NCBI GenBank assembly: GCA_013152815.1
Contig: JAADFO010000044.1
Span: forward strand, 1 to 55,942
DNA length: 55,942 bases
Source: Nanobdellati archaeon
GTDB lineage: Archaea > Nanobdellota > Nanobdellia > Woesearchaeales > JAADFO01
Reading direction: 5' to 3'
Shown: piece by piece, positions 1 through 8,815 of the stretch
Layout: each line of letters opens with the position of its first letter
Position numbering within the stretch: position 1 is the stretch's first letter
Notes under the pieces: model-generated
Told to the model about the DNA's origin: nothing
Databases searched by the model: none
The model's input: the letters and a program-made list of their open reading frames with translations, nothing else
Translations under genes and position numbers: made by a program

Positions 1-1628
1 TTCTCTTTCCCGATCGTTAAGATAAAGCCCGCCAGCTTCGGTCCCTTCTCCTTGTTGATCAGCACCCGGTATGCTGCCGTATAGAAATCCCTGGGTGACA
101 GGTTGTTCCTGTTGATGATCGCATAGGTCGCGTCGAACAGCTCCTGCTCTTCCCAGTCCTTCTCTGCCAGTGTCTTGGCGAGCTCCTTCAACGCTTTCTT
201 GACAGGCTCGCTGATCACGATGCCTTCTGCCACCTTGTCCTGGACCGTGAACCTGAACTGCTCGTCAGCATGGGTGTCTATCCAGTGCTTCGCAAACCTC
301 AGTCTCTCCTGGATGTACGCTTCGCCTGCAGCGTCGAGCTTTTGCGGTATCTGGCCGTATTTCTGCAGCAGGGAGATGGCCTTCTCAATATTTCCCAAGG
401 CAGCCTGGATCACCACAGAGCAGGAGAGGAACGGCACCTGCGGAGGCATCTTAGAAGGAACCTTTCCCACGTTGGACAGCTCATAGATGCGTCGGTGCTT
501 CTGCACCTCATGCTCGTTCTCAGGCTGTTCCTTGCCGAAATAGATGCGCTCTGTCCTGTCGAACCGTTCATAGAGCAGGATGAGGTCGTTCTTGCCCACG
601 GGGTCGAAGTCGATGACCGCGTGGGGCCTGGTGGCGATGAGCAGATAGCGGAGCATCTCTGCAGGAGCATAGTCTGTCGATTCTGCAAACCCGATGCCTC
701 TGCCCTGGGAGGTGGACATCTTCTTGCCGCCGATGTTGAAGAACTCATAGCCTTTCCCTGTCTTCTTCCGGGTGGACGGCCAGGGAGGAGGGAAGTCATA
801 GACTGCATCGGCGATGGCGATGGATACCTCTCTTGAACCAGAATGGGAGAAGTGGTCCTTGCCTGCCCATTCGCAGACGACGCCGAAGACCGGCCACTTG
901 GCTGCCCATTCGACCTTCCAGGGAAGCTTGCCTCCTCCTTTGTAGGGGCTTCGCTCTCCTTCATGGCCGCAGCCTTTGGCCCATTTGACCAGGTTTTCCT
1001 CGCACCTGTATCTTACCATCTCTTTTTCAGGATCCCAGGAGATGGCTCTCGTCGTGCCGATCCTGCCGCACTTTTCGCAGACCGGGTTGAACGGCAATTT
1101 CTTTGGAGCAGAGCCATAGATACGTTCATACACAGCATCTATTTTCGCTGATTCGTCCAATGCCTTCTTGATGGCCCGGTCGAAGTCTCCGTCGATATAG
1201 TGCCTGGCCGTGCTGTCCAGCTCTGCCTCGATGCCGAACTCCTTGAACTTGTCGGTGCTCTGCCTGAAGTAGTAGTCGGCAAAGCTCTCATACCCCTCGA
1301 CAGGGGAAGGGATGTCCCTGAAGGGCATGCCCATGTACTTCTCATATGCGGGGGGAAGGTCTGCGTTCATCTTGTCGAAGGGGTCGAAGTCATCGGCAGA
1401 GAGGATGAACCGTCCCTTCAATCCTCTAGCCCGCAACGCCTTGGCGATGGCATCATGGATGATCCAGCCCCTTCCTGAGCCGATATGGATCTTTCCAGAG
1501 GGGGTCTTCTCGTCCAGGACGATGTATCCTTTCTCCTTCACGATGCGCTGGAGATCTGGTTCCCTTGCGACCCGTTCCTCGACCTCCTTGGCTATCTGGT
1601 CAGCCCAGTGGATGCCCTGATTTTCCAT
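1..1628 (-). CDS. lysK: Lysyl-tRNA synthetase, class I (3' end cut by window)
   Basis: This enzyme charges tRNA-Lys with lysine and belongs to the class I type used by most archaea. Reading the minus strand from the ATG at 1628 gives an open frame to the window edge, about 542 codons. It has a HIGH-like box (HIGSGRG) near residue 41, paired cysteines (CEKCG) in a zinc-binding insert, and the KMSTSQG adenylate-stabilising loop near residue 280. The C-terminal helical anticodon-binding part is present but its stop lies outside the window. A TATA-like element at 1651-1659 sits about 27 bp before the ATG, supporting a leaderless start. The family assignment is firm; only the C-terminus is unseen. 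Confidence 0.95.
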   Translation of the reverse strand, partial: MENQGIHWADQIAKEVEERVAREPDLQRIVKEKGYIVLDEKTPSGKIHIGSGRGWIIHDAIAKALRARGLKGRFILSADDFDPFDKMNADLPPAYEKYMGMPFRDIPSPVEGYESFADYYFRQSTDKFKEFGIEAELDSTARHYIDGDFDRAIKKALDESAKIDAVYERIYGSAPKKLPFNPVCEKCGRIGTTRAISWDPEKEMVRYRCEENLVKWAKGCGHEGERSPYKGGGKLPWKVEWAAKWPVFGVVCEWAGKDHFSHSGSREVSIAIADAVYDFPPPWPSTRKKTGKGYEFFNIGGKKMSTSQGRGIGFAESTDYAPAEMLRYLLIATRPHAVIDFDPVGKNDLILLYERFDRTERIYFGKEQPENEHEVQKHRRIYELSNVGKVPSKMPPQVPFLSCSVVIQAALGNIEKAISLLQKYGQIPQKLDAAGEAYIQERLRFAKHWIDTHADEQFRFTVQDKVAEGIVISEPVKKALKELAKTLAEKDWEEQELFDATYAIINRNNLSPRDFYTAAYRVLINKEKGPKLAGFILTIGKE

Positions 1629-1650
1629 GACCGGGAAGGTGCACAGGACC

Positions 1651-1659
1651 TTTTTAAAG
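1651..1659 (-). promoter_or_regulatory. TATA box of lysK
   Basis: CTTTAAAAA on the minus strand, centred about 27 bp upstream of the lysK ATG. This is the spacing seen at most first genes in this window and implies a leaderless transcript. Confidence 0.6.
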
Positions 1660-1752
1660 CTTTGTGCCTGCTTCCGGGGCGTGCTGGGCGGACCATAACA
1701 AAAAATTATTAAACCCGACCTCGCATTCTGTCTCGTCAGTCGAGGTTACAGG

Positions 1753-2124
1753 ATGGCAAAAGAGACGAAGACAGAGAAGACCCTCATCGGTGTGGTCGAG
1801 GATGTGGTCATCAACGGCGACAAGGAGCGGCAGAGGACGCTCTATGCCCGTATCGACACCGGGGCCTCCAAGAGCTCCATGGACTCGAAACTGGCTGCAG
1901 AGCTCCATATCGGTCCCATCAAGCGCACCAAGATGGTCAAGAGCGCATCGGGAAACCGGCTGCGTCCCATCGTCGACGCGGTCGTCATCCTGGCGGGGAA
2001 GAAGATCCGTTCGGAGTTCACCCTGGCGGACCGTTCCCATATGCGTTTTCCGATCCTCATCGGCAGGGACATCCTGAGCCACCATGGATTTCTCATCGAT
2101 CCTGACAGGGAGGCGAAGAGATGA
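1753..2124 (+). CDS. Retropepsin-like aspartyl protease-fold protein (PF05618, RimK-associated)
   Basis: The 123-residue protein matches the family historically called 'ATP-dependent zinc protease', now regarded as retropepsin-like. The sequence shows ARIDTGASKSSMD near residues 33-45, which contains the D-T-G-A active-site signature of retropepsins, and an ILIGRDIL segment near the C-terminus that resembles the second conserved loop. It overlaps the downstream RimK-type ligase by ATGA (2121-2124), so the two are translationally coupled. In known genomes this fold pairs with ATP-grasp peptide ligases, suggesting trimming or regulation of a glutamylated product. That role is inference. A TATA-like TTATTAAA lies at 1706-1713, leaving a leader of roughly 20 nt. 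Confidence 0.8.
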   Translation: MAKETKTEKTLIGVVEDVVINGDKERQRTLYARIDTGASKSSMDSKLAAELHIGPIKRTKMVKSASGNRLRPIVDAVVILAGKKIRSEFTLADRSHMRFPILIGRDILSHHGFLIDPDREAKR

Positions 2125-3209
2125 AAGCTGCCATCATATCCCAGGGAAGCACCTCTTCTCAGTGGACCGCCAAGGCCATGAGCAAGTATTTCGACGAGGT
2201 CGATGAGGTCAGCATCAACCGCATCGAGATAAACCTGGGCGGCAAGGACACCGAAGTGCTCTATGAGGGGAAGCCTCTTCCTGACTATGACTGCATCTAT
2301 GCCAAGGGTTCGTTCCGCTATGGCCCCCTCTCCCGCGCCCTGACCGCTGCGCTCTGTAAGAAGAGCTATATGCCCATCAAGGCCTCAGCCTTTACCATCG
2401 GCCACGACAAGCTTCTCACCCAGCTCAAGCTCGACCAGTTCAAGATAGCGACTCCGAGGACCTATCTCTCCGCCTCCATCGAGGCCGGGAAGAAGATCCT
2501 GGAGAAGATCAACTACCCCATCGTCATGAAGTTTCCCGACGGCACCCAGGGGAAGGGCGTGATGTTCGCCGACTCCCTCTCATCGGCGAGCTCGTTCCTC
2601 GATGCGCTCACCGTCCTCAAGCAGCCCTTCATCATCCAGGAGTACGTGGATACCGACGGCGTGGACATCCGGGTCATCGTCGTGGGCGACCGTTGCGTGG
2701 CTTCCATGAAGCGCAAGGCCGTCAAGGGCGAGAAACGTTCAAACATCCATGCAGGAGGGACAGGAGAGCCCTTTGTCATCGACGAGAAGCTGCGGAAGAT
2801 ATCCCTCGCGACAGCAAAGGCGCTGGGGGCGGAGATCTGCGCCGTCGACATCATGGAGGGAGCGAAAGGCTATCTGGTCATCGAAGTCAACCTGTCTCCT
2901 GGCCTGCAGGGCATCACCAAGGTCACCAAGATCGATGTGGCCGACAGGATAGCGCAGTTCCTCGCAGCCAAGACCAAAGCGCTCAAGGAAGGCAGCAAGG
3001 AAGAGGACACGAAGAAGATCCTGGAAGAGGTCGGCATCGACAAGGACGGTTCGTTCAAGGAGGTCATCACCAACCTCGATTTCCGCGGCCCCAGGATACT
3101 CCTGCCTGCAGAGGTCTCCAGGGTCATGAAACTCAACGAGAAGGATGAGGTCATCCTCAAGGCAGAACGGGGCAGGCTCGAGATCCGAAAGATGGACATC
3201 GGCGAGTGA
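2121..3209 (+). CDS. RimK-family ATP-grasp ligase with C-terminal AbrB-like segment
   Basis: The 362-residue protein belongs to the ATP-grasp superfamily whose RimK members add glutamate or other amino acids to proteins or small molecules with ATP. Visible motifs are the grasp lysine region (MKFPDGTQGKGVMF, about residues 134-147), VDIRVIVVGD (about 180) and the metal-binding end EVNLSPGLQGI (about 255-265). The last 45 residues, starting at FRGPRILLPAEV, look like a SpoVT/AbrB swapped-hairpin domain (ILLPAEVSRVMKLNEKDEV). That is an uncommon fusion, and its job here is unknown. Translation is coupled to the retropepsin-like gene through an ATGA overlap. The substrate cannot be read from sequence. 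Confidence 0.85.
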   Translation: MKAAIISQGSTSSQWTAKAMSKYFDEVDEVSINRIEINLGGKDTEVLYEGKPLPDYDCIYAKGSFRYGPLSRALTAALCKKSYMPIKASAFTIGHDKLLTQLKLDQFKIATPRTYLSASIEAGKKILEKINYPIVMKFPDGTQGKGVMFADSLSSASSFLDALTVLKQPFIIQEYVDTDGVDIRVIVVGDRCVASMKRKAVKGEKRSNIHAGGTGEPFVIDEKLRKISLATAKALGAEICAVDIMEGAKGYLVIEVNLSPGLQGITKVTKIDVADRIAQFLAAKTKALKEGSKEEDTKKILEEVGIDKDGSFKEVITNLDFRGPRILLPAEVSRVMKLNEKDEVILKAERGRLEIRKMDIGE

Positions 3210-3278
3210 AGGGCCATATCGGTCGGCTGTTTCTCTCTGAACAAAAGATTTATTATCTCTCTGTCATCCTATGCTTCC

Positions 3279-3434
3279 ATGAGCATCCTCAAAGGCATAG
3301 GTATCGGCCTGATGATCGGAGGACTCTGGAGCTATCTGGGCGTCATCCCTGTCCTGGGCGGCTATCTGGTGTCCAACGCGACCCCGGTCATGGTGGTCCT
3401 CGGGCTTGTCCTCTTTTTCGTGGGCCAACGCTAA
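3279..3434 (+). CDS. Small hydrophobic membrane protein, 51 aa
   Basis: A short open frame begins MSILKGIGIGLMIGGLWSYL and continues through a second hydrophobic run (VMVVLGLVLFFVG) before ending QR-stop. It therefore encodes two short membrane segments and almost nothing else. A TATA-like TTTATTAT at 3249-3256 lies about 26 bp before the ATG, the leaderless spacing seen at other genes here, which supports its being expressed. It sits between the RimK-type gene and the convergent purF. Its function is unknown. It is below the usual annotation length cut-off and easily missed. Confidence 0.6.
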   Translation: MSILKGIGIGLMIGGLWSYLGVIPVLGGYLVSNATPVMVVLGLVLFFVGQR

Positions 3435-3518
3435 TCAATCAGGGCAGCGGATCGACCGGAAGATGCGGTATGGTCCAGGTCCGGCAGGGCTGCAGCGATA
3501 TTCTGCCCGGCCTTCTTC

Positions 3519-5072
3519 TCAGCAGGAAGTATCCCGGGATGTCCTGTCGACAGATCCTTTTCCACGTCGCTTCTCTGCAAGTCGGTGGAGCTTCTTGCCC
3601 CAGGGCGTAGGATACTTGCCCGTTACGCAGGCAAGGCAGAGGTCGTTCTTCGGCAGACCGATGGCCTTGACCAGGCCGCTGACCGTCTGGTATCTGAGCG
3701 AATCGGCTCCGATGTCCTTCGCCATCGTCCTGAGCGTCTCCTGGGGCAGGGCATTCATGCCGAGCCTGTCGGAGAATTTCCTGGCGAAGAGCTCGCTGAC
3801 GGTCGACATGTCGATGCCATAGAAGCAGGGAGCGATGATGGGCGGGCAGGAGACCCGGACGTGGACCTCCTTGGCTTCTCCTTCTTCCTTGAGGTATTTG
3901 ACGATGTTCTTGGTCGTGGTGCCCCTGACGACAGAATCGTCGACGATGATGATCCTCTTGTCCTTGACCACTTCCCTGAGGACGGCGAACTTGTTCTTGA
4001 CCTTCTCGAACCTTCCCCTCCCTTCGATGAAGGTCCTGCCGACATAGCGGTTCCTGATGAGCCCTTCGACCGACGGCAGCCCCAGGGCGTAGGCATAGGC
4101 GTCCCCTGCCGGCTTGGCGCTGTCCGGCACCGGGATGACCAGCGTATCCTTGTCGAGCTTCAGGGTCTCCTGCTTGGCGAGCTCCTTTCCCAGGCGTTCC
4201 CTGACGAGATAGACAGACTTCTCCTCCATGACCGAGCTGACGCTGGCGAAATAGACCCACTCGAACATGCAATGGGCCGGCTTTGCCCTGGCGAATCTGC
4301 ATATCCGCGGCTTTTTTCCGTTGATGTAGAGCATGCATCCCGGGGGGACGGTCTTGATGGTCTTGACTCCGACATTGGAGAGTGCGTTCGATTCAGACGC
4401 CACGAACGTGATGCCGTCCTTCTCCCCGTAGACCAGCGGACGTATGCCGCTGGGGTCCCTTGCGGCCACCATCTCTCCGCGGGCGTTGAGATAGGTGAGC
4501 GACCATGAGCCGTCGAACACATCGGCAAGGTTGCGGAAGACCTCGACGAGGTCAGGTGCCCTGGAGTGCTTGCCGAGCTCCCTGGACAGATAATGCATGA
4601 TGATCTCGGTGTCGACGTTCTGCACCAGATGATAGTCTGATTTCTTCAGGAGCTTCTCCCGCAGCTCTGAGAAGTTGGCGATGTTGCCGTTGAAGCCGAA
4701 GGAGAACCATTTCCATTTCCGGCCGTGATGCCGCTCGAAGGGCTGGGCGAAAGATTTGTCGTCCTTTCCGCAGGTCGCATATCGCACGTGGCCGATGCCC
4801 TTGTTGGCTGCGTATCGCTTGAAGATCCTCGCAGACAGGAGAGGGAAGGAGGTCTTGAACACCTCATTGACCATGCCCAGGTCCTTGTAGGTGTCGATGA
4901 GCTGGGTCCTTTTCGGATTATAGGTGGTGATGCCTGCGCTCAGCTGGCCTCTGCCCTGCATGTTGAGAAGGAGCTTGTAGAGGTACTTGACGACGTTTCC
5001 TTCTTCAGGATGGCCGTCGGGTATGTTGACGAGAGCAACTCCGCAGTTGTCGTGGATGTCGTCAAGTCCCAT
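3519..5072 (-). CDS. purF: Amidophosphoribosyltransferase (glutamine PRPP amidotransferase)
   Basis: PurF catalyses the first committed step of purine synthesis, making 5-phosphoribosylamine from PRPP and glutamine. The N-terminal Ntn glutaminase domain starts at the catalytic cysteine in NCGVALV after a short propeptide (MGLDDIHDN from the chosen start). The PRTase domain carries IIIVDDSVVRGTT. Cysteines in CMFEWVYFA, PCFYGIDMST and CLACVTGKYPT match the four 4Fe-4S ligands of Bacillus-type PurF. A GTG at 5093 would add seven residues, but the TATA-like run at 5094-5108 abuts it. The ATG at 5072 lies about 29 bp downstream of that run and fits the local leaderless pattern. The gene is divergent from purD. 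Confidence 0.95.
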   Translation of the reverse strand: MGLDDIHDNCGVALVNIPDGHPEEGNVVKYLYKLLLNMQGRGQLSAGITTYNPKRTQLIDTYKDLGMVNEVFKTSFPLLSARIFKRYAANKGIGHVRYATCGKDDKSFAQPFERHHGRKWKWFSFGFNGNIANFSELREKLLKKSDYHLVQNVDTEIIMHYLSRELGKHSRAPDLVEVFRNLADVFDGSWSLTYLNARGEMVAARDPSGIRPLVYGEKDGITFVASESNALSNVGVKTIKTVPPGCMLYINGKKPRICRFARAKPAHCMFEWVYFASVSSVMEEKSVYLVRERLGKELAKQETLKLDKDTLVIPVPDSAKPAGDAYAYALGLPSVEGLIRNRYVGRTFIEGRGRFEKVKNKFAVLREVVKDKRIIIVDDSVVRGTTTKNIVKYLKEEGEAKEVHVRVSCPPIIAPCFYGIDMSTVSELFARKFSDRLGMNALPQETLRTMAKDIGADSLRYQTVSGLVKAIGLPKNDLCLACVTGKYPTPWGKKLHRLAEKRRGKGSVDRTSRDTSC

Positions 5073-5093
5073 GATGATGGGCTTGTTCTCCAC

Positions 5094-5108
5094 AATATAT
5101 AAATATTT
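5094..5108. promoter_or_regulatory. AT-rich TATA region of purF, between divergent purF and purD
   Basis: ATATATAAATATTT in an otherwise GC-rich gap. On the minus strand it is placed 29 bp before the internal purF ATG (5072), and it argues against the GTG at 5093 as the start. A separate TATA-like ATTTATACC at 5170-5178 probably serves purD. Confidence 0.55.
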
Positions 5109-5263
5109 CTATGCTCCTGGCGGTTCCTGACAGTCCGTCTGCCCGAAGAAAAAAGGAAAAGCACAAGCCATTTATACCGGTAACCTCTTCATTCTGCCGG
5201 GCGGCCGGCAGGGGAGGCTGCTCGAAGCATCAGCTGTCCGGAAAAGCGCCAAGGGGGGATACT

Positions 5264-6592
5264 ATGGGGGGTACTATGGATGAAACAGTCAAGGTTCTTC
5301 TTATCGGAAATGGAGCGAGGGAGCATGTCCTGGCGAAGACGTTCATGAGGGCTCCTGAAAAGGTCGCACTCTACGGGGTCATGGCCGCTAAGAATCCGGG
5401 CATCGGAGAGTTGTGTGAGGAAAGCTTCATCACGCCGCTGGACGATCTCGCTTCCATAGTCGCCTTTGCCAAGCGTTCAGGCGTCGACTTCGCCGTCATC
5501 GGGCCGGAGAAGCCTCTCGCAGACGGCATCGTGGATGCGCTTGCAGAAGAAGGCATCCCCTCTGTCGGACCGACCAGGGAGCTCGCCCAGCTGGAATCCT
5601 CCAAGGGTTTCACCCGTTCCCTGATGGAGCGCTACGGTGTTCCGGGCCTGCCCCGATTCATGATCCTCAAGACCGAGGAGAACCTCCAGAAGTTCATCGA
5701 CGGGCTGGAACAGATCGTGGTGAAGCCCGACGGGCTCACCGGCGGCAAAGGCGTACAGGTCCAGGGCGACCACTTCCAGACCAAGGAGGAAGGTCTCGCC
5801 TACGCGAAGAAGCTCATCGAACAGGACGGCAAGGTCGTCATCGAGGAGAAGCTCGTTGGAGAGGAGTTCTCGCTCATGACCCTGACGGACGGACGGACCA
5901 TCCGAGACTGTCCTCTTGTCCAGGACCACAAACGGGCTTTTGTCATGGACAAAGGACCGAACACCGGCGGCATGGGTTCCTACTCTGAAGCCGACCATTC
6001 GCTCCCGTTCCTCACTGCTGCCGATGTGCGGAAGGCCCGCAGGATAAACGAGAAGATGGTCGAGGTCCTCTACCGGGAGACCGGGAAGTATTTCAAAGGT
6101 GTCCTCTACGGCGGGTTCATCGCCACCAAGGACGATGTGAAGCTCATCGAATACAATGTCCGTTTCGGAGACCCTGAAGCCATGAACGTGCTTCCCTTGC
6201 TCAGGACGAGTCTCGTATCGGTCTGCCGGGCCATCATCGACGGGACGCTCAGGGACCTGGAAGTGGAGTTCGACCATCGGGCGACGGTCTGCAAATACAT
6301 CGTTCCCGAGGGCTATCCAGAACACCCGGTCAAGGGCGAGACCGTCACCATCGGTCCCCATGATGCAGACCTTTACTTCGCGAGCGTGGAGAAGAAGGAC
6401 GGTCATCTTGTGATGCTCGGCAGCAGGGCGCTCGCCTTCGTGGGGGTAGGTGCGACGCTCGAAGAGGCCGAGAGGATCGCGCAGGCCAGTGTCGAAGGCG
6501 TGAAAGGGAAGGTCTTCTTCCGGCAAGACATCGGCACCCAGAAACTGATCGACCGCAGGATAGCTCATATGCAGGAATTACGGGGGGAATGA
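5264..6592 (+). CDS. purD: Phosphoribosylamine-glycine ligase (GAR synthetase)
   Basis: PurD joins glycine to phosphoribosylamine with ATP, the step after PurF. Motifs in order: GNGAREHVL at the N-terminus (PRA-binding fold), GPEKPLADG, SSKGFTRSLM, the ATP-grasp KPDGLTGGKGV, EEKLVGEEFS, KGPNTGGMGSYS and the metal-binding EYNVRFGDPEAM. Two in-frame ATGs at 5264 and 5276 are each preceded by a run of six Gs. The stretch GGGGGATACTATGG is nearly duplicated as GGGGGGTACTATGG, so the start is ambiguous by four residues. The gene overlaps the formyl-THF cyclo-ligase gene by four bases (6589-6592). Its transcript likely starts near 5200 from the TATA at 5170-5178. Confidence 0.95.
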   Translation: MGGTMDETVKVLLIGNGAREHVLAKTFMRAPEKVALYGVMAAKNPGIGELCEESFITPLDDLASIVAFAKRSGVDFAVIGPEKPLADGIVDALAEEGIPSVGPTRELAQLESSKGFTRSLMERYGVPGLPRFMILKTEENLQKFIDGLEQIVVKPDGLTGGKGVQVQGDHFQTKEEGLAYAKKLIEQDGKVVIEEKLVGEEFSLMTLTDGRTIRDCPLVQDHKRAFVMDKGPNTGGMGSYSEADHSLPFLTAADVRKARRINEKMVEVLYRETGKYFKGVLYGGFIATKDDVKLIEYNVRFGDPEAMNVLPLLRTSLVSVCRAIIDGTLRDLEVEFDHRATVCKYIVPEGYPEHPVKGETVTIGPHDADLYFASVEKKDGHLVMLGSRALAFVGVGATLEEAERIAQASVEGVKGKVFFRQDIGTQKLIDRRIAHMQELRGE

Positions 6593-7200
6593 TGAAACAG
6601 CGTTTACGGAACGCATCGCGGCAGCGTCGCATCAGACGGTCGCGGCAGCAGCTGGTGCAGTTCAGCCGTGCCATCTGTCATCGTCTGGAGGCTCTCCCTC
6701 TCTATGCCGATGCCACAAGCGTGTTGTTCTATGCCTCCAAGGAGGATGAGGTCCAGACCCATGAACTCATCCGTCGGGCATCGACGAGCAAGCAGGTCCT
6801 GCTGCCCCGTGTCCTGGGAAAGCACGGTCTGAGCATCCACAGGATATCCTCCTTCGACGATCTCACTCCCGGAAGGTTCGGTATCCTCGAGCCTCCCTCC
6901 ATCGGGAAGGTCTCTCCGAAAAGCATCGGTCTCGCGCTCATTCCGGGGTTTGCCTTCGACCGGGAGGGCCACAGGATAGGCTACGGGCTCGGCTATTATG
7001 ACCGCCTTCTTCGGCAGTTCAAGGGGACCACCATCGGACTCTGTTTCGAGGCCGACTTGCATAGGCGCGTCCCCTGTCAGGAGCATGATGTGCCGGTCGA
7101 CCTGGTGGTCACCGAGGAAAGGGTGATATGGACCGGCAAGAAGAAGAGACCCGGCAAAGGACAGGACCGGGCAAAGGACGGCTCTGGTCCAGGAGCATAG
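6589..7200 (+). CDS. 5-formyltetrahydrofolate cyclo-ligase (MTHFS)
   Basis: The enzyme returns 5-formyl-THF to 5,10-methenyl-THF with ATP, rescuing stored folate for one-carbon reactions. The 203-residue protein has the family's signature GYGLGYYDRLL near residue 128, preceded by LALIPGFAFDREGHR, and a basic N-terminus (RNASRQRRIRRSRQQ) typical of the ATP-binding start. The C-terminal 20 residues are a charged, low-complexity tail not expected in the family. Translation starts at ATGATG overlapping the purD stop, with GGGGGG at 6582-6587 acting as SD. Its place between purD and glyA points to a folate/purine operon. Confidence 0.9.
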   Translation: MMKQRLRNASRQRRIRRSRQQLVQFSRAICHRLEALPLYADATSVLFYASKEDEVQTHELIRRASTSKQVLLPRVLGKHGLSIHRISSFDDLTPGRFGILEPPSIGKVSPKSIGLALIPGFAFDREGHRIGYGLGYYDRLLRQFKGTTIGLCFEADLHRRVPCQEHDVPVDLVVTEERVIWTGKKKRPGKGQDRAKDGSGPGA

Positions 7201-7251
7201 GACAAACAAGAGCATGCATATGAAAGCATTATATCGATGAGGTGGTAAGGA

Positions 7252-8592
7252 GTGGTTGCGCTCAAGGATGCTGATAAGGAAGTTGTGGAGATCATCGAAC
7301 AGGAACGGCTTCGTCAGGAGTCTTCTTTGGAGATGATCCCTTCAGAGAATTTCACCAGCCGTGCGGTGATGGAAGCGAGCGGCTCGGTGCTCACCAACAA
7401 ATATTCAGAAGGCTATGCCCACAGACGCTACTACGGCGGCAACGAGCATATCGACGAGGTGGAGGACCTGGCCATCGCCAGGGCAAAGGAACTCTTCAGG
7501 GTCGAGCATGTCAATGTGCAGCCCTATTCAGGCAGTCCGGCAAACCTTGCGGTCTATCTGGCCACCTGTAAGCCGGGCGATGCATTCATGGGCCTCAACC
7601 TCCTTGATGGAGGCCATCTCACCCATGGATGGAAGGTCTCTGCCTCTGCCCTGTTCTATCATTCTGTCCCTTATCATGTCCGGCCTGACGGCTATCTGGA
7701 CATGGAGGAGGTCAGACGTCTTGCGCTGGAGCATCGGCCGAAGCTCATCTGGTGCGGCATCACCGCCTATACGCGTGAAGTGCCCTTTGCAGAGTTCGCG
7801 AAGATTGCCGATGAGGTCGGTGCCTACCTCGTTGCCGACATCGCCCACATCTCCGGATTGGTGGCGACCGGTGCCCATCCTTCGCCTGTTCCCCATGTCC
7901 ATCTTGTAACGACGACGAGCCATAAGACCCTGCGCGGTCCCCGTGGCGGCATGATCATGGTCACTAAGAAAGGGCTTGAGAAGGATCCTGACCTGGCCAA
8001 GAAGGTCGATCGGGCGGTGTTTCCCGGGCTTCAGGGCGGTCCTCATGACCATACGACGGCAGCGTTGGCCGTGGCCCTCAAGGAAGCGCTACAGCCGGAT
8101 TTCAAGGTCTATATCGCGCAGGTGGTGAAGAACTGTCAGGCGCTCGGAATGGCGATGGCTGCCAAGGGCATTACGTTGGTGACCGGCGGCTCGGACAACC
8201 ACATGCAGCTCATCGACCTCACTCCCTTCGGCAAAGGAAAGGGCCTGTATGTGCAGGAAGCCCTGGACATCGCAGGCATCACCGTCAACAAGAATACGGT
8301 CCCTGGAGAGCCTTCTTCACCGTTCTATCCCAGCGGCATACGTCTGGGGACTCCTGCCCTGACGACCAGGGGCATGAAGGAGCAGGAGATGGAACAGATA
8401 GGCGGGTGGATCGCAGAGGTCATCGGGCTTGTCAAGGATTTCGGGATGCCGGACGACAAGGCAGAACGAACAGAGGCCATCACGCATTTCCGGAAGTGGC
8501 TGGAGGGGGATGCTCGTATCAGGGAGATCCGTGAAGAGGTGAGAGCGTTGGCAGGTCGTTTTCCGCTCTATCCCGGCCTGACCTACCGGTGA
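7252..8592 (+). CDS. glyA: Serine hydroxymethyltransferase
   Basis: GlyA is the PLP enzyme that interconverts serine and glycine while loading one-carbon units onto (tetrahydro)folate. The 446-residue protein shows EMIPSENFTSRAV, NKYSEGYAHRRYYGG, HLTHGWKVS, DIAHISGL and the PLP-lysine segment VTTTSHKTLRGPRGG around residues 220-234. The start codon is GTG at 7252, preceded by GAGGTGGT at 7239-7246. It supplies methylene-THF to FolD and glycine to PurD, both encoded within 4 kb. Length and motifs are normal for the family. Confidence 0.95.
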   Translation: MVALKDADKEVVEIIEQERLRQESSLEMIPSENFTSRAVMEASGSVLTNKYSEGYAHRRYYGGNEHIDEVEDLAIARAKELFRVEHVNVQPYSGSPANLAVYLATCKPGDAFMGLNLLDGGHLTHGWKVSASALFYHSVPYHVRPDGYLDMEEVRRLALEHRPKLIWCGITAYTREVPFAEFAKIADEVGAYLVADIAHISGLVATGAHPSPVPHVHLVTTTSHKTLRGPRGGMIMVTKKGLEKDPDLAKKVDRAVFPGLQGGPHDHTTAALAVALKEALQPDFKVYIAQVVKNCQALGMAMAAKGITLVTGGSDNHMQLIDLTPFGKGKGLYVQEALDIAGITVNKNTVPGEPSSPFYPSGIRLGTPALTTRGMKEQEMEQIGGWIAEVIGLVKDFGMPDDKAERTEAITHFRKWLEGDARIREIREEVRALAGRFPLYPGLTYR

Positions 8593-8643
8593 GGGCGATC
8601 GGCGATCTTGCCTTTGCGGGTTCATCCTCTCTGCACGGCTGTT

Positions 8644-8711
8644 ATGTCCTGTGATATATAATGTCCTGTGATATATATCTTCTGAGATATAAATATTTAT
8701 ACAGATATCTC
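8644..8711 (+). promoter_or_regulatory. Tandem 17-bp repeat followed by palindromic TATA region
   Basis: The 17-mer ATGTCCTGTGATATATA occurs twice back to back (8644-8660 and 8661-8677). Just downstream, GAGATAT and ATATCTC face each other across AAATATTTATACAG (about 8684-8711). The AT-rich centre is a plausible TATA box, with an ATG at 8715 opening an 18-codon ORF. Repeat plus palindrome next to a TATA box looks like a regulator-binding promoter for the gene at 8816 or for a short leader peptide. Confidence 0.4.
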
Positions 8712-8815
8712 CGTATGAACACCGGAACAGAGAGAACGTTCGGCTGTGTGTTAAGGGACCTGCTCTTCCGGTAGGGAAAGCAGAGAAAAAGCAGTGATGC
8801 ACATAGTGATAAGTG

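Noticed and set aside
3585-4508. 307-aa plus-strand ORF opposite purF
   Set aside because: A mirror frame of purF created by GC-rich third positions; the minus-strand frame has all PurF motifs.
5179-5263. Riboswitch in the purD leader
   Set aside because: GC-rich leader with local complementarity (GCCGGGCGGCCGGC), but no match to a known purine or PRPP riboswitch core that I can identify.
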